Source: a virus. From it: 39,266 nt of DNA. Numbering within the stretch: position 1 is the stretch's first letter; every line of letters starts with the position of its first letter. The notes under the pieces were generated by a model. It worked only from the letters and a program-made list of their open reading frames with translations, made no database searches and was not told the DNA's origin. This document shows positions 17,458 to 24,947 of this stretch, in pieces. The stretch covers positions 1 to 39,266 of the IMG/VR virus record IMGVR_UViG_3300032096_000021. One strand, given 5' to 3'. The position numbers and the translations under genes were made by a program.

Positions 17458-17815
17458 ACTCAAGCAAGCAGCGACCGGGCTCCTGGGCCAATACCCATGG
17501 ATCGCGTACTGGTGGGTTCTGGTCCTCGCGGGGTGGGGCGGGATCGTGAACTACATCCGCAAGGTTCGAGCCGGCGAAGTCAGCCGGTTCTCGGTGACGG
17601 AACTGATCGGCGAACTGGTGACGAGCGGCTTTGCCGGCCTGCTCACCTTCATGATCTGCCAGGCGGCCGGGTTCGAGGAACTCGTGACCGCTGTTCTGGT
17701 TGGCATATCCGGCCACATGGGCGCGCGCGGCATCTACGCCGCCGAGAAGTTCGCCGAGTCGTGGGCGGCCAAGCGCCTTGGCATCGACGACCGCAAGCGA
17801 AACGGGGACGACTGA
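17447..17815 (+). CDS. Holin, LydA / phage_holin_3_3 type
   Basis: 122 residues with three likely membrane segments (about 19-38, 57-75 and 78-95). The stretch GLLTFMICQAAGFEELVTA and VLVGISGHMGARGI is characteristic of the LydA holin family. Start ATG 17447 is preceded by AGGG; the open frame upstream is the Rz1 region in another phase. It times lysis by making inner-membrane holes. Its stop overlaps the next start (TGATG). Confidence 0.82.
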   Translation: MSDELKQAATGLLGQYPWIAYWWVLVLAGWGGIVNYIRKVRAGEVSRFSVTELIGELVTSGFAGLLTFMICQAAGFEELVTAVLVGISGHMGARGIYAAEKFAESWAAKRLGIDDRKRNGDD

Positions 17816-18246
17816 TGCTCACCCTCACCCCCGACAACCTCGACGCACTCGGCAAGCGGCTACTCGGCACGACCGACCAGGCCGAACAGGCACTGGCGGA
17901 AACCGCGCAGGAAGTGTTCGAGATGATCGAGGCGCGCGTGGCCGACCATCGCCAGACCGGCGACCTCGAACGCTCACTCGAACTCAACCGCGATGGCCCT
18001 GGCGACTATCGCATCGGCCACAACGAATCGATGGCACCCCATGCGGTGTTCGTGCATTGGGGCACCCGGCCGCACGAGATCAGGCCGAGCAAGAAAAAGG
18101 CGCTGCGCTGGCCGTCCGGTGGCGCGTTCCAGTTCGCCAAGGTCGTTCAGCACCCGGGCTACGAGGGCGACCCGTACCTGGTGGACGCCGCCGACGCCGC
18201 CCCACGCATATTCCAGCGGCGACTGGCCGCAATCCTCGAGGAGTAA
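17815..18246 (+). CDS. Head-tail joining protein, HK97 gp10-like
   Basis: 143 residues. Helical N-terminus, then GDLERSLELNRDGPGDYRIGH and HAVFVHWGTRPHEIRP, the pattern of the HK97-gp10 / tail-completion family (a buried VxxGTxPHxI-like motif), ending with an acidic helix. The protein sits at the neck between portal and tail tube. It directly follows the lysis genes, an odd place for it. Confidence 0.8.
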   Translation: MLTLTPDNLDALGKRLLGTTDQAEQALAETAQEVFEMIEARVADHRQTGDLERSLELNRDGPGDYRIGHNESMAPHAVFVHWGTRPHEIRPSKKKALRWPSGGAFQFAKVVQHPGYEGDPYLVDAADAAPRIFQRRLAAILEE

Positions 18247-18250
18247 CGAC

Positions 18251-18562
18251 ATGGCCACGACCCTGACCTACACCGACGCGTACCTGACCGGCTACATCGA
18301 CCAGTCGGTCGAGGATCGAGCCCGCGTGGACGTGGACGACCTCGGCACCTTCCCGACCGACTGGCGCGACAAGCTCACGGTGTTGCGGGCCTACATCATC
18401 ACCTGCCTGGACAAGCAGGCGCAGCCCGAGGATCTGTTCACGGCCAAGCTAAAGAGCTACCGCGCCGAGTTCGACCGGCAACTGGCCGGAGCGCGCAACG
18501 CACAGGCCGAGGTGGCAGACACCGCGCCTGGCCTGATCTCGATTCCGATCCTGCGGGGGTAA
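18251..18562 (+). CDS. Putative head-tail connector / head completion protein
   Basis: 103-residue acidic, helical protein (TDAYLTGYIDQSVEDRARVD at the start, helices with RAYIITCLDKQAQPEDLFTAK). The size and position between the gp10-like and terminator-like genes suit an adaptor of the gp6 kind. Composition and order are the evidence; the family was not recognised with certainty. ATG 18251 lies four bases after the preceding stop. Confidence 0.6.
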   Translation: MATTLTYTDAYLTGYIDQSVEDRARVDVDDLGTFPTDWRDKLTVLRAYIITCLDKQAQPEDLFTAKLKSYRAEFDRQLAGARNAQAEVADTAPGLISIPILRG

Positions 18563-18565
18563 TCC

Positions 18566-18949
18566 ATGGCGACCATCAACGACATTCTCGGCACCCTTCG
18601 AACTCGTCTTGCGGACGTGCCGGGCATCAACACCTGCAAGATAGGCCTCGAGCCGAACATGACCCCGGACGACTACCCGATCATCCGGCTGGTGCCGTCG
18701 CGCATCAAGCGTGGCGACCCGGGTCATCGGCGCGTGGTCGACCTGATGGTCTACTACGGATCGCCGGTGCAGCAGTTCGACGGCATGGATGCGCTGTACG
18801 AGGAACTGCTACGCCTCGAGGACGAGATCGTCGGGCGTATGCAACAGGGCGACGGCTACCGCATCAAGCACCTCGACACCATCACCGACGAGGACCGGCT
18901 GCAGACCTACAAGCTGTTCATGTCCCGGTTCGAAGTCACCATCGCCTAG
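18566..18949 (+). CDS. Putative tail terminator protein
   Basis: 127 residues with alternating helix and strand (RTRLADVPGINTCKIGLEP, PIIRLVPSRIKRGD, RVVDLMVYYGSP, QTYKLFMSRFEVTIA), the layout of small tail terminators that cap the tail tube and meet the neck. It ends the rightward unit. Its TAG stop shares the palindrome CTAG (18946-18949) with the stop of the opposing minor head gene, leaving no room for a terminator between the two operons. Confidence 0.7.
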   Translation: MATINDILGTLRTRLADVPGINTCKIGLEPNMTPDDYPIIRLVPSRIKRGDPGHRRVVDLMVYYGSPVQQFDGMDALYEELLRLEDEIVGRMQQGDGYRIKHLDTITDEDRLQTYKLFMSRFEVTIA

Positions 18950-20013
18950 TCGTCCCGCACCAGCGGACTGCGCGGCCCATCCCCCAGGCGGCGCAGGCGG
19001 TAATCCTCCGGCACGCCGTCATTCACGATCGAGTCAAGCGGCTCGCCATTGAGTAGCCGCTCCATCCTCGCCTCAGACCCCATCAGCCTCGCGCCATCGC
19101 CGCGGCCCTGCACCAGCTCTCGGATTGCGTCTGGGCGTTCGTTGGGCGTGCCGCGTATGTCGTAGCGTGGCGTTGCCTTACAGCGGCAGTGCGGGTGAAC
19201 CGGGGGCTGTGGCGCGCGGCCCTTCGGGTAGATGCCGGGTCCGAGCCCGTACAGGTCCGCCTTGGCATGCACGTCGCAGATGTCCACCTGCGGATGCGTC
19301 GGCGACAGCCGGTATTGCACGAACTCCAGCGACTGATCGGCCATCAACTCACCGCCGCGCGTGTCCATGTAGGCCCGGTGCAATTCGGTCTGGGCGATCC
19401 GGTTGGCGAAGTACCGGTTGCGCTCGGCGAAGGCAGTGCGAAGCATCCGGTTGAGCTTGTCCTGTGGTCGCCCGGCCTCGGCGGCATCCAGCGCCTCGAG
19501 GTAGGCCGCTCGCAGGGCCGGAGTCTTGAGCCGCTTGGCCGCGTACCGGCTGATCGTCCGGGCGTACTCGTCACCGGTCACGCCGTCGCGCAGGTAGCGG
19601 GGCAGGCGCTTTCTCACATCGAGCAGATCCACGTCGTTGCCGTAGCCGTCGTAGAGCTCTAGCGCCAACTCACGGGCCGAGCGCATCGCCTGGTTGTGCC
19701 GATTGATCGCGGCCAGCACCGTGGACTCGACGAGCTGCCGGTTCTGGTAAAGCCGATCCGACAGCGTGATCCCGGCCAGTGGCATCGACCGCACCCGATC
19801 CGCGCTGATCCGCTTGGTCAGCAGGTCGGTAAAGGCAGACGCCAGCAGCCCGTAGAACTCGCCCTCGAACGAGTCATAGGCATCCTGCACCGCAGACCGT
19901 GCCGCCGTGCCGGCCCGGATCGACTCGAGCAGGCGCTGGTAGGCCGCCTCGGCGCGTCGTTCAATCTCCCCGGCCTGCCGGCTCAGGAATCCATCGATCT
20001 CGTCGTCGGTCAT
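18946..20013 (-). CDS. Minor head protein, MuF / SPP1 gp7-like
   Basis: 355 residues. A helical N-terminal region is followed by the family signature at about 215-290: FANRIAQTELHRAYMDTRG, HPQVDICDVHAKADLYGLGPG and the zinc-site-like end VHPHCRCKATP. Members are ejected or portal-associated proteins in phage heads. The gene normally lies next to the portal; here it lies at the end of the terminase operon on the other strand, 2.6 kb away. The C-terminal 70 residues after the signature are not recognised. Confidence 0.85.
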   Translation of the reverse strand: MTDDEIDGFLSRQAGEIERRAEAAYQRLLESIRAGTAARSAVQDAYDSFEGEFYGLLASAFTDLLTKRISADRVRSMPLAGITLSDRLYQNRQLVESTVLAAINRHNQAMRSARELALELYDGYGNDVDLLDVRKRLPRYLRDGVTGDEYARTISRYAAKRLKTPALRAAYLEALDAAEAGRPQDKLNRMLRTAFAERNRYFANRIAQTELHRAYMDTRGGELMADQSLEFVQYRLSPTHPQVDICDVHAKADLYGLGPGIYPKGRAPQPPVHPHCRCKATPRYDIRGTPNERPDAIRELVQGRGDGARLMGSEARMERLLNGEPLDSIVNDGVPEDYRLRRLGDGPRSPLVRDD

Positions 20014-20023
20014 GAGTCACCAT

Positions 20024-20164
20024 TCACCCGAAGAAACCGAGCCATGTCTCGTAACGCTTCCTCAGAACGACGATCGGGGTCCACCTACCATCGATGTAAA
20101 GCCTTTTGGCTTTGAAAAATATTCCGCCGGCGTTACTCCAGCGACCAAATGAAATCCAAGGCAT
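20024..20164 (-). CDS. Small aromatic, basic protein (46 aa)
   Basis: 46 residues, rich in Trp, Phe, Gly, Arg and Lys (FGRWSNAGGIFFKAK, RWTPIVVLRKRYETW). AGGAG lies eight bases before the ATG. The TGA stop lies 10 bases before the minor head gene. It fills an otherwise empty 170-base gap in a tightly packed operon, which supports it being coding. Function unknown. The DNA is richer in A and T than its neighbours. Confidence 0.55.
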   Translation of the reverse strand: MPWISFGRWSNAGGIFFKAKRLYIDGRWTPIVVLRKRYETWLGFFG

Positions 20165-20185
20165 AACTTGCTCCTATTTTCGCTA

Positions 20186-20386
20186 TTAGCCCTCGATGGG
20201 CAGGCAGTCGATCCAATCCTCGACGATGGACGGCACCAGCTTTTGCCAGTCGTCCAGCTGCGTGATGCAAAGCTCGCCCTTGGCGATCTTCTCCAGCGTC
20301 ACGAGCGGGATCACGTGAATTGTCCCGTCGGTGGCCAGCATCTTGACGTGCGGCCGGCGAGAGTCGAGTTCGACCACATCACCCAT
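20186..20386 (-). CDS. Small hypothetical protein (66 aa)
   Basis: 66 residues from ATG 20386, preceded by AGGAGG inside the end of the preceding gene (8-base overlap). It starts with short strands (VVELDSRRPHVKMLATDG) and ends with an acidic helix (LDDWQKLVPSIVEDWIDCLP). No membrane segment or known motif. Probably a small regulator or virion-assembly accessory protein of the terminase operon. Confidence 0.65.
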   Translation of the reverse strand: MGDVVELDSRRPHVKMLATDGTIHVIPLVTLEKIAKGELCITQLDDWQKLVPSIVEDWIDCLPIEG

Positions 20387-20705
20387 CGAACAGCCCTCCT
20401 TGCAGCTTCGGCCGACGCTTGGCAATCGCCGCGTCGAGAATGCGGTAGGCCGTGGCATCGCTCACCCCGTAGCGTGCGCACAGCGCGCCCTTTGCCTCGG
20501 CCCGTGTCTTTCCCGCCTCCAGCATCAACACCGCCGCATGCACGCGCTCAGGGTGGACGAACGCCCGAACCGAGAACCTGATGCGTTGCCCGGTGCGCGT
20601 TCTCAGAATCGACTTGATGCGCTGCTTGGTTCTCGGGCACCCATCAACGCGGTCGATCTCGTGGAGGATCCGGGCAAACTCAGGCTCGTCGGTCGGCATG
20701 GTCAT
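20379..20705 (-). CDS. Helix-turn-helix protein downstream of terminase
   Basis: 108 residues. The second half reads as a recombinase/homeodomain-like HTH: RVHAAVLMLEAGKTRAEAK then RYGVSDATAYRILDAAIAK. The N-terminus is charged. ATG 20705 overlaps the terminase large subunit stop (ATGA). It could be a second DNA-recognition subunit beside TerS or a transcription regulator, and the sequence does not decide between them. Confidence 0.65.
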   Translation of the reverse strand: MTMPTDEPEFARILHEIDRVDGCPRTKQRIKSILRTRTGQRIRFSVRAFVHPERVHAAVLMLEAGKTRAEAKGALCARYGVSDATAYRILDAAIAKRRPKLQGGLFDG

Positions 20706-21907
20706 AGCATCGGCACCTGCATCCCTGTGTGTTGCTGCTGCCGCTGTCGGATCAGCGGAGCGAGGGCGTAACGCGTTGAGTCCCAGCAGTGGTTGTGCGC
20801 GTCGACAAGCTGCGGCATCACGTCGCCGGTGAGCCGGTCGACCTTGTGGCTCCACAGCCTCGCCTCCTGCGCTGTGTGCTTGCACCGCGGGTGAATCACG
20901 ATCTGGTCATAGCCGCGCAGGTGGGCAACGCCGTCCTCGACGCTGCCGGGCCACTTCTTGGCCGGCTGAATCTTGAAGCCCTGGCGCTGCATGTAACTGA
21001 TGGTCTCGGGCCGGGCGCCGTCCGCGCGAATGACGTGATCCCGTGCGCCGGGTATGCGGTCGAACAGCTCAGGCGTCTGGTCGATCTCCACCCCGACGCC
21101 GTAGGCCTCGTGATCGATCCACAGCTTGCGGCCGTGAATCCACACCCGCTCGAGTACGGTCGGGTCTTTGGCGAAACCCCAGTCGGCCCCGTAGTACGGC
21201 CCGTCCCACGAATCGGCCGGGGTGAACGCGTCGACCACCCATTTGCCGTGCAGCACCTGGGCATCGCTGATCTGCCGGCACTCGCCTTCCCATATCCACG
21301 CGTAGGCGTCCGGGTCGGTTGCCTGCATGTGCCGGCGCTCCTCGTCCAGTTCAGGCGGGAACCACGGGTTGTCTCGCCAGTTGATCTGGCGAACGATCGC
21401 GGCCGGTGGTGGCTCGACCACGAACCGCTGATAGGTGGGGTCCGTCTCGTTCTCCGGGTTGAACGTCACCCAGATCTCCGAGCCCGGCGCGCGTATGGTC
21501 GGGATAAGCAGCTTCCACGATGACTCGGACACCGCCTGTGCTTCCTCGACCCAGCACACGCCGATGTTCTCCATCGACTTGATCTCGCCGGCGTTGTGCC
21601 GAAGCCCCTTGAACAGGAACTCCGAGCCGTTCGCGCAGCGGATGAAGCTCTCGCCCACCTCGAACTGGCCGGACAGGCCCATCGTCTCGATCTGGTCGGC
21701 CAGCAGCCGGTGGACCGAATCACGGATCGACACCTGCAGTTCACGAGCGCAAAGCACCCGGATTGGCCTGTTCGACGCCGCCACCTTGAGCAGGATCAGC
21801 CGAGCGAACGCCCACGACTTGCCCGAGCCGCGCCCGCCGTGCGCCACCTTGTAGCGCGACGGCTTGGCGTAGGGCTTGGCCCATCCTGGCAGGCGGACAT
21901 CAGCCAT
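20702..21907 (-). CDS. terL: Terminase large subunit, PBSX/Terminase_3 type
   Basis: 401 residues. Walker A GGRGSGKS at 24-31, Walker B hydrophobics with EE at about 115-122 (IGVCWVEEAQ), coupling motif region TFNPENE (148-154). The nuclease half has acidic residues at D242 (YYGADWG), D295 and D376 (HCWDSTRY). It packages DNA into proheads with ATP. ATG 21907 is chosen because it overlaps the TerS end by eight bases; the open frame extends 20 codons further without a ribosome binding site. It lies at the downstream end of the replication operon. Confidence 0.93.
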   Translation of the reverse strand: MADVRLPGWAKPYAKPSRYKVAHGGRGSGKSWAFARLILLKVAASNRPIRVLCARELQVSIRDSVHRLLADQIETMGLSGQFEVGESFIRCANGSEFLFKGLRHNAGEIKSMENIGVCWVEEAQAVSESSWKLLIPTIRAPGSEIWVTFNPENETDPTYQRFVVEPPPAAIVRQINWRDNPWFPPELDEERRHMQATDPDAYAWIWEGECRQISDAQVLHGKWVVDAFTPADSWDGPYYGADWGFAKDPTVLERVWIHGRKLWIDHEAYGVGVEIDQTPELFDRIPGARDHVIRADGARPETISYMQRQGFKIQPAKKWPGSVEDGVAHLRGYDQIVIHPRCKHTAQEARLWSHKVDRLTGDVMPQLVDAHNHCWDSTRYALAPLIRQRQQQHTGMQVPML

Positions 21908-22298
21908 CCTTACCGTCTTCCTCCCAGATGACGCGCACCGGGCCGCCGCCAGCGCCAGCGATCTCATGCTTGCTCGGCGCGTTGAATCCGTGCATCGCGT
22001 TCAGCTCGCGCACAGCGGCTACAACGTCGCTTCCCTTGTCAGTGGCCGCGATGATTCCCTTGAGCGCGTCCACGGACTGCTCTCGGCTCCACAGGCTGCG
22101 TTTGGCGAGTTCCCCCTTGATCGATTCAACCCTTGCGGCAATCTTGGGCCGGTCCAGCATCCGGCTTGCCTGGCTGTAGACGCTGCTCGCCTTCCACTTT
22201 CGCGCCTTCGGGTAGGCATCCCGATAGGCCTCCGCCTGGCTCTTGCCCTCGGCCACACTCCGGGCGAATGCCTCTTGCTGCGTGGTCAGCTCTGTCAT
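21900..22298 (-). CDS. terS: Terminase small subunit
   Basis: 132 residues. LTTQQEAFARSVAEGKSQAEAYRDAYP is the N-terminal HTH of the Terminase_2/XtmA family, followed by ASRMLDRPKIAARVESIKGEL and a helical oligomerisation part. It recognises the packaging site on phage DNA and hands it to TerL, encoded directly after it. GGGAG precedes the ATG, and the start overlaps the upstream stop (ATGA at 22295-22298). Confidence 0.88.
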   Translation of the reverse strand: MTELTTQQEAFARSVAEGKSQAEAYRDAYPKARKWKASSVYSQASRMLDRPKIAARVESIKGELAKRSLWSREQSVDALKGIIAATDKGSDVVAAVRELNAMHGFNAPSKHEIAGAGGGPVRVIWEEDGKDG

Positions 22299-22444
22299 CG
22301 CTTCATCTCCCGCATCATCGAACGGAACGCATAGCCCCAATCCCAGTCGGGGCGATAACTGCCCAGCGTCACAATCCCGACCAGGTTGGCGGCTATGGTG
22401 AGCGCGTAGGTCGTGACGACGATCTGTCGTTGTCGGATGGTCAT
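22295..22444 (-). CDS. Small single-pass membrane protein (49 aa)
   Basis: 49 residues: a basic start (TIRQRQ), one hydrophobic segment at about 8-28 (VVTTYALTIAANLVGIVTLG), then a Trp/Tyr-rich, basic tail. A strong GGAGGAGGGG ribosome site precedes ATG 22444, which overlaps the preceding stop (ATGA), and its own stop overlaps TerS (ATGA). The perfect coupling on both sides supports it. Function unknown. Confidence 0.65.
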   Translation of the reverse strand: MTIRQRQIVVTTYALTIAANLVGIVTLGSYRPDWDWGYAFRSMMREMKR

Positions 22445-22827
22445 ACGTTCCCCTCCTCCCGCTCACCGGCACCTGAGCCACCGGCAGCGCGAACTTCAGT
22501 CACACGGTCCGCGCCGGCCATCACCATCACCCAGCCGAACAACATCACCCCGGCGAGCCAGTAATGTCCGATCGAGGCAATCGCGCCGATCTTGGCCGCC
22601 GTCGAAATCCGCCAGAGGATGACGGACCGACCAGGCGGAGATTTCAGCGTCATTAGACGCAACGCGTGCTCCGGCATGAACGAAAACGAGAACCCAACGA
22701 ACAAAAGCAGAAGGGAAAGGCACCAGAATACGAACGGCGCGAGGGCTTCCAGATACGGAACCTGCATGAAGAATCCGGCCACCAGCAGGGCCCACATCGC
22801 GGCATCGATAATCAGTTTCTTGATCAC
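22441..22827 (-). CDS. Multi-pass membrane protein (128 aa)
   Basis: 128 residues from GTG 22827, preceded by GAGAGGAG. Three hydrophobic stretches: about 6-22, 26-48 (ALAPFVFWCLSLLLLFVGF) and 78-105. The C-terminal tail is Gly/Glu-rich. Coupled to neighbours by GTGA and ATGA overlaps. Not a typical holin, being far from the lysis cassette; possibly a membrane accessory factor such as superinfection exclusion. Function not recognised. Confidence 0.65.
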   Translation of the reverse strand: MIKKLIIDAAMWALLVAGFFMQVPYLEALAPFVFWCLSLLLLFVGFSFSFMPEHALRLMTLKSPPGRSVILWRISTAAKIGAIASIGHYWLAGVMLFGWVMVMAGADRVTEVRAAGGSGAGEREEGNV

Positions 22828-23009
22828 GTCGTTCTCCTCTCGAAAATCTCGATCACCATCCGTTCCACGTGCGGCCGGTCGTGTCGTGGCACATCCCGCA
22901 ACGCATCCCGTCGTGCCTCTCGACCGTACATCCGTGCGATTCGCTCGGCGTCTTGCCTTCGGCGGTTGTCGATTGCGTTTGGTTGGCCGGGGTACCAGGC
23001 ATCGGTCAC
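22824..23009 (-). CDS. Small Arg-rich protein (61 aa)
   Basis: 61 residues, very rich in Arg and Asp (NRRRQDAERIARMYGREARRDALRDVPRHDRPHV, probably one long amphipathic helix). GTG 23009 overlaps the preceding stop (GTGA), and its TGA overlaps the next start in the same way. The charge pattern suggests nucleic-acid or protein binding. No family recognised; support comes from exact translational coupling on both sides. Confidence 0.6.
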   Translation of the reverse strand: MTDAWYPGQPNAIDNRRRQDAERIARMYGREARRDALRDVPRHDRPHVERMVIEIFERRTT

Positions 23010-23788
23010 GACTCCGCCCCGATCTGCGCCCCGTAGTGCTCGGCGATGATCCGGTTGATCCCGTCGACCAGATCCGCCCGCAGCTCCAGGTGCACGTTCT
23101 GGTTCTTGAACGCCCGGGCCTTGAGCCGGCCATCGTCGAACACCTCGCCCTCCTTCCATGCCGCGTTCATCGCCGACTCGAGCGCCCGTGGCTTGTGCGG
23201 CTTGTCCTCGAGGGCGCACAGCACGCGGTCGATGTCGTTGGTCATCTCGGACGGGCTCATGGCCCCGAAGGCGTAGGCATTCACCTCCTGGGCGCCGTTG
23301 ACGAAGTTCGGCCGGCAGAACATCCCGAGGATCATCTTGCGCTGCACCCGGAACGCGCTGTGGCTGTGGTACTTGCCCGACAGGCGCTGGAACACGCGGA
23401 CCACCCCGCGGCGAAACATCTCGTCCTTGCGCCCCATCAGGTCGACGAACGTCGAGCGGATTGCCTCCTCGCCGAACGGCGGGACGTTGTCGCCCTGCAT
23501 CGACTTGAAGAACTCATCCTTCTCGGTCGCATCCATCACGTCGAGGAAGCCGGTGACGTTGAACGCAGCACGCCAGAACGTGCGATCAACCTCCCGGATG
23601 GATTCCTCGAGGCTGTTGCGAGGCATGGCGTGCCCATGGAGCCCGCAACGCTCGACGGCCTCCATCAGGCGATTTGCCCGACGCAGCCCGGCATGCACCG
23701 TTTCCAGCTCGGAGACAACCGCATCCCGGTCGCGGATGTAGTCGCGCAGGTTCCTCGGCAGAGCCATGGTCTTGTGGATGCTGGTCAT
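23006..23788 (-). CDS. DUF4942 protein
   Basis: 260 residues. The C-terminal half carries the DUF4942 pattern: YHSHSAFRVQRKMILGMF, NDIDRVLCALEDKPHK, KARAFKNQNVHLELR and LVDGINRIIAEHYGA. DUF4942 proteins are common in phages and mobile elements and in some cases are fused to or lie next to DNA methyltransferases; here a methyltransferase gene is directly upstream. Biochemical function is unknown. GGAGG precedes ATG 23788. Confidence 0.8.
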   Translation of the reverse strand: MTSIHKTMALPRNLRDYIRDRDAVVSELETVHAGLRRANRLMEAVERCGLHGHAMPRNSLEESIREVDRTFWRAAFNVTGFLDVMDATEKDEFFKSMQGDNVPPFGEEAIRSTFVDLMGRKDEMFRRGVVRVFQRLSGKYHSHSAFRVQRKMILGMFCRPNFVNGAQEVNAYAFGAMSPSEMTNDIDRVLCALEDKPHKPRALESAMNAAWKEGEVFDDGRLKARAFKNQNVHLELRADLVDGINRIIAEHYGAQIGAES

Positions 23789-24285
23789 GCCGCACCCTCC
23801 CAGTTCTCCACGTAATGGCCGCGGAGATCGCAGTGGTAGAGGATTTCTGCATCCCGCGGCCCGTACGCGACCAGGCAGGACGGCGCCCCGCTGTTCGCTC
23901 GAGCACGGCGACCATCGACGTGGTGAAAATGCAGACGGCCAGCGAGAAACAGGATCGCGGTCGCCCGGCCCCAAACCAGATCGCAGAACATGGCCGTTTC
24001 GGTTCGGGCAAATATCAGCGCCGTGCCGGTTCCGTGATCGGCCAGCTTCGACAGCCACCGTCCCGTCTCTCGCCCATAGGGCGGGTTGAGCCAGACACGG
24101 CCGTGCCAGTCGAATGACAGCCCGTTATCCTCGATCGTCAGATGGTGCCGGGCCGTCGGCCACGGCCGCTTGATCGGCGCGCACGGATCTAGGTCAAACT
24201 CACCGAGCGACGCCATGATCTCCGGCGGGGTAAGCCACTCGTCCTTGAGCATTCGCGCTGATTGGTGTGATCCCATGCCGCTCAC
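23785..24285 (-). CDS. Phage DNA N6-adenine methyltransferase (Dam-type)
   Basis: 166 residues of the phage DNMT/Dam family. Visible motifs: DEWLTPPEIM (15-24), FDLDPCA (30-36, the FxGxG-equivalent region) and the catalytic NPPY at 67-70 (WLNPPYG). It would methylate adenines of phage DNA, perhaps against host restriction or to control packaging. GTG 24285 is used because GGAGG lies seven bases before it and the GTGA overlaps the upstream stop. Its start and end junctions are nearly identical (see repeat at 23785-24297). Confidence 0.88.
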   Translation of the reverse strand: MSGMGSHQSARMLKDEWLTPPEIMASLGEFDLDPCAPIKRPWPTARHHLTIEDNGLSFDWHGRVWLNPPYGRETGRWLSKLADHGTGTALIFARTETAMFCDLVWGRATAILFLAGRLHFHHVDGRRARANSGAPSCLVAYGPRDAEILYHCDLRGHYVENWEGAA

Positions 24286-24297
24286 GCCGCACCCTCC
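23785..24297 (-). repeat. Junction repeats flanking the methyltransferase gene
   Basis: On the minus strand GGAGGGTGCGGC(A/G)TGA occurs at 24297-24282 and 23800-23785: 15 of 16 bases are identical. Each copy holds ribosome binding site, start codon and the overlapping stop of the previous gene, so both upstream proteins end in EGAA. This brackets the methyltransferase gene exactly, as if it were a cassette. Confidence 0.55.
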
Positions 24298-24947
24298 TCT
24301 GCCTCGTCGTCATCCGGCCGATGCCCCAGCAGGCGCATGGCAGACTTGCCGGCCGTGCCGACCTCGAGGCCCTTGCGATCACTTCCGCCCTCGAGCACTC
24401 GCTGCGCCCGCTCCTGGTTGCCGATCAGCTTCGGCGGCTGAACCGGCAGGTCGGCCTGCACGTTCTGGTGCTCGGCAATGCCCGGCAATGCCCGGGGGTA
24501 GTCCGGCACCTCGGAACGCGAGGCATAGCCGCGGTACCGGTTGGCGAACTCGTTGCGCTTGAACGGCAGCTCGTCGCCGGAGACCTCACACAGCTTGATC
24601 CAGCCGCCCATGTCCTGAATCACCCGGTTGATCAGCGGGTCATCGAACGCGACCGAGTCGTAGGGCCCGACCTTGCGGATCGACTCCTCGACCTTCGCCC
24701 AGGCCACCAGCGCCGAGTCGGTCGTCGTGCCCCGGATCATCTTCACGATGTCCGCCGGCTTCGGCAGGAACTGGCCCGTGTCCGGGTTCATCAGGTGGCG
24801 GTTCATCGCATCGGCCACCGCGGCGTAGTCGTAGGCCTGCATCGCCTGCCACCAAACATCGCGGTGAAAGTCGTTCGGCCGCCGGTTGTAGAAGTCGTAG
24901 ACGCCGTCGATCAGCTCGCGGAACTGCTGAAAATCGTTGGTGTTCAT
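24282..24947 (-). CDS. DUF6475-type protein, replication-module partner
   Basis: 221 residues. FQQFRELIDGVYDFYNRRPND, VWWQAMQAYDYAAVADAMNRHLMNPDTGQF and PKPADIVKMI match DUF6475 proteins, which usually lie directly after phage replication initiators and may act like lambda P or a primosome loader. The C-terminal region is charged and less ordered. GGAGG precedes ATG 24947, and the start overlaps the initiator stop (ATGA). Helicase-loading function is inferred only from gene order. Confidence 0.72.
   Translation of the reverse strand: MNTNDFQQFRELIDGVYDFYNRRPNDFHRDVWWQAMQAYDYAAVADAMNRHLMNPDTGQFLPKPADIVKMIRGTTTDSALVAWAKVEESIRKVGPYDSVAFDDPLINRVIQDMGGWIKLCEVSGDELPFKRNEFANRYRGYASRSEVPDYPRALPGIAEHQNVQADLPVQPPKLIGNQERAQRVLEGGSDRKGLEVGTAGKSAMRLLGHRPDDDEAEEGAA

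Noticed and set aside
22592-23815. 407-codon open frame on the plus strand
   Set aside because: Antisense to several coupled genes including DUF4942; no recognisable domain.
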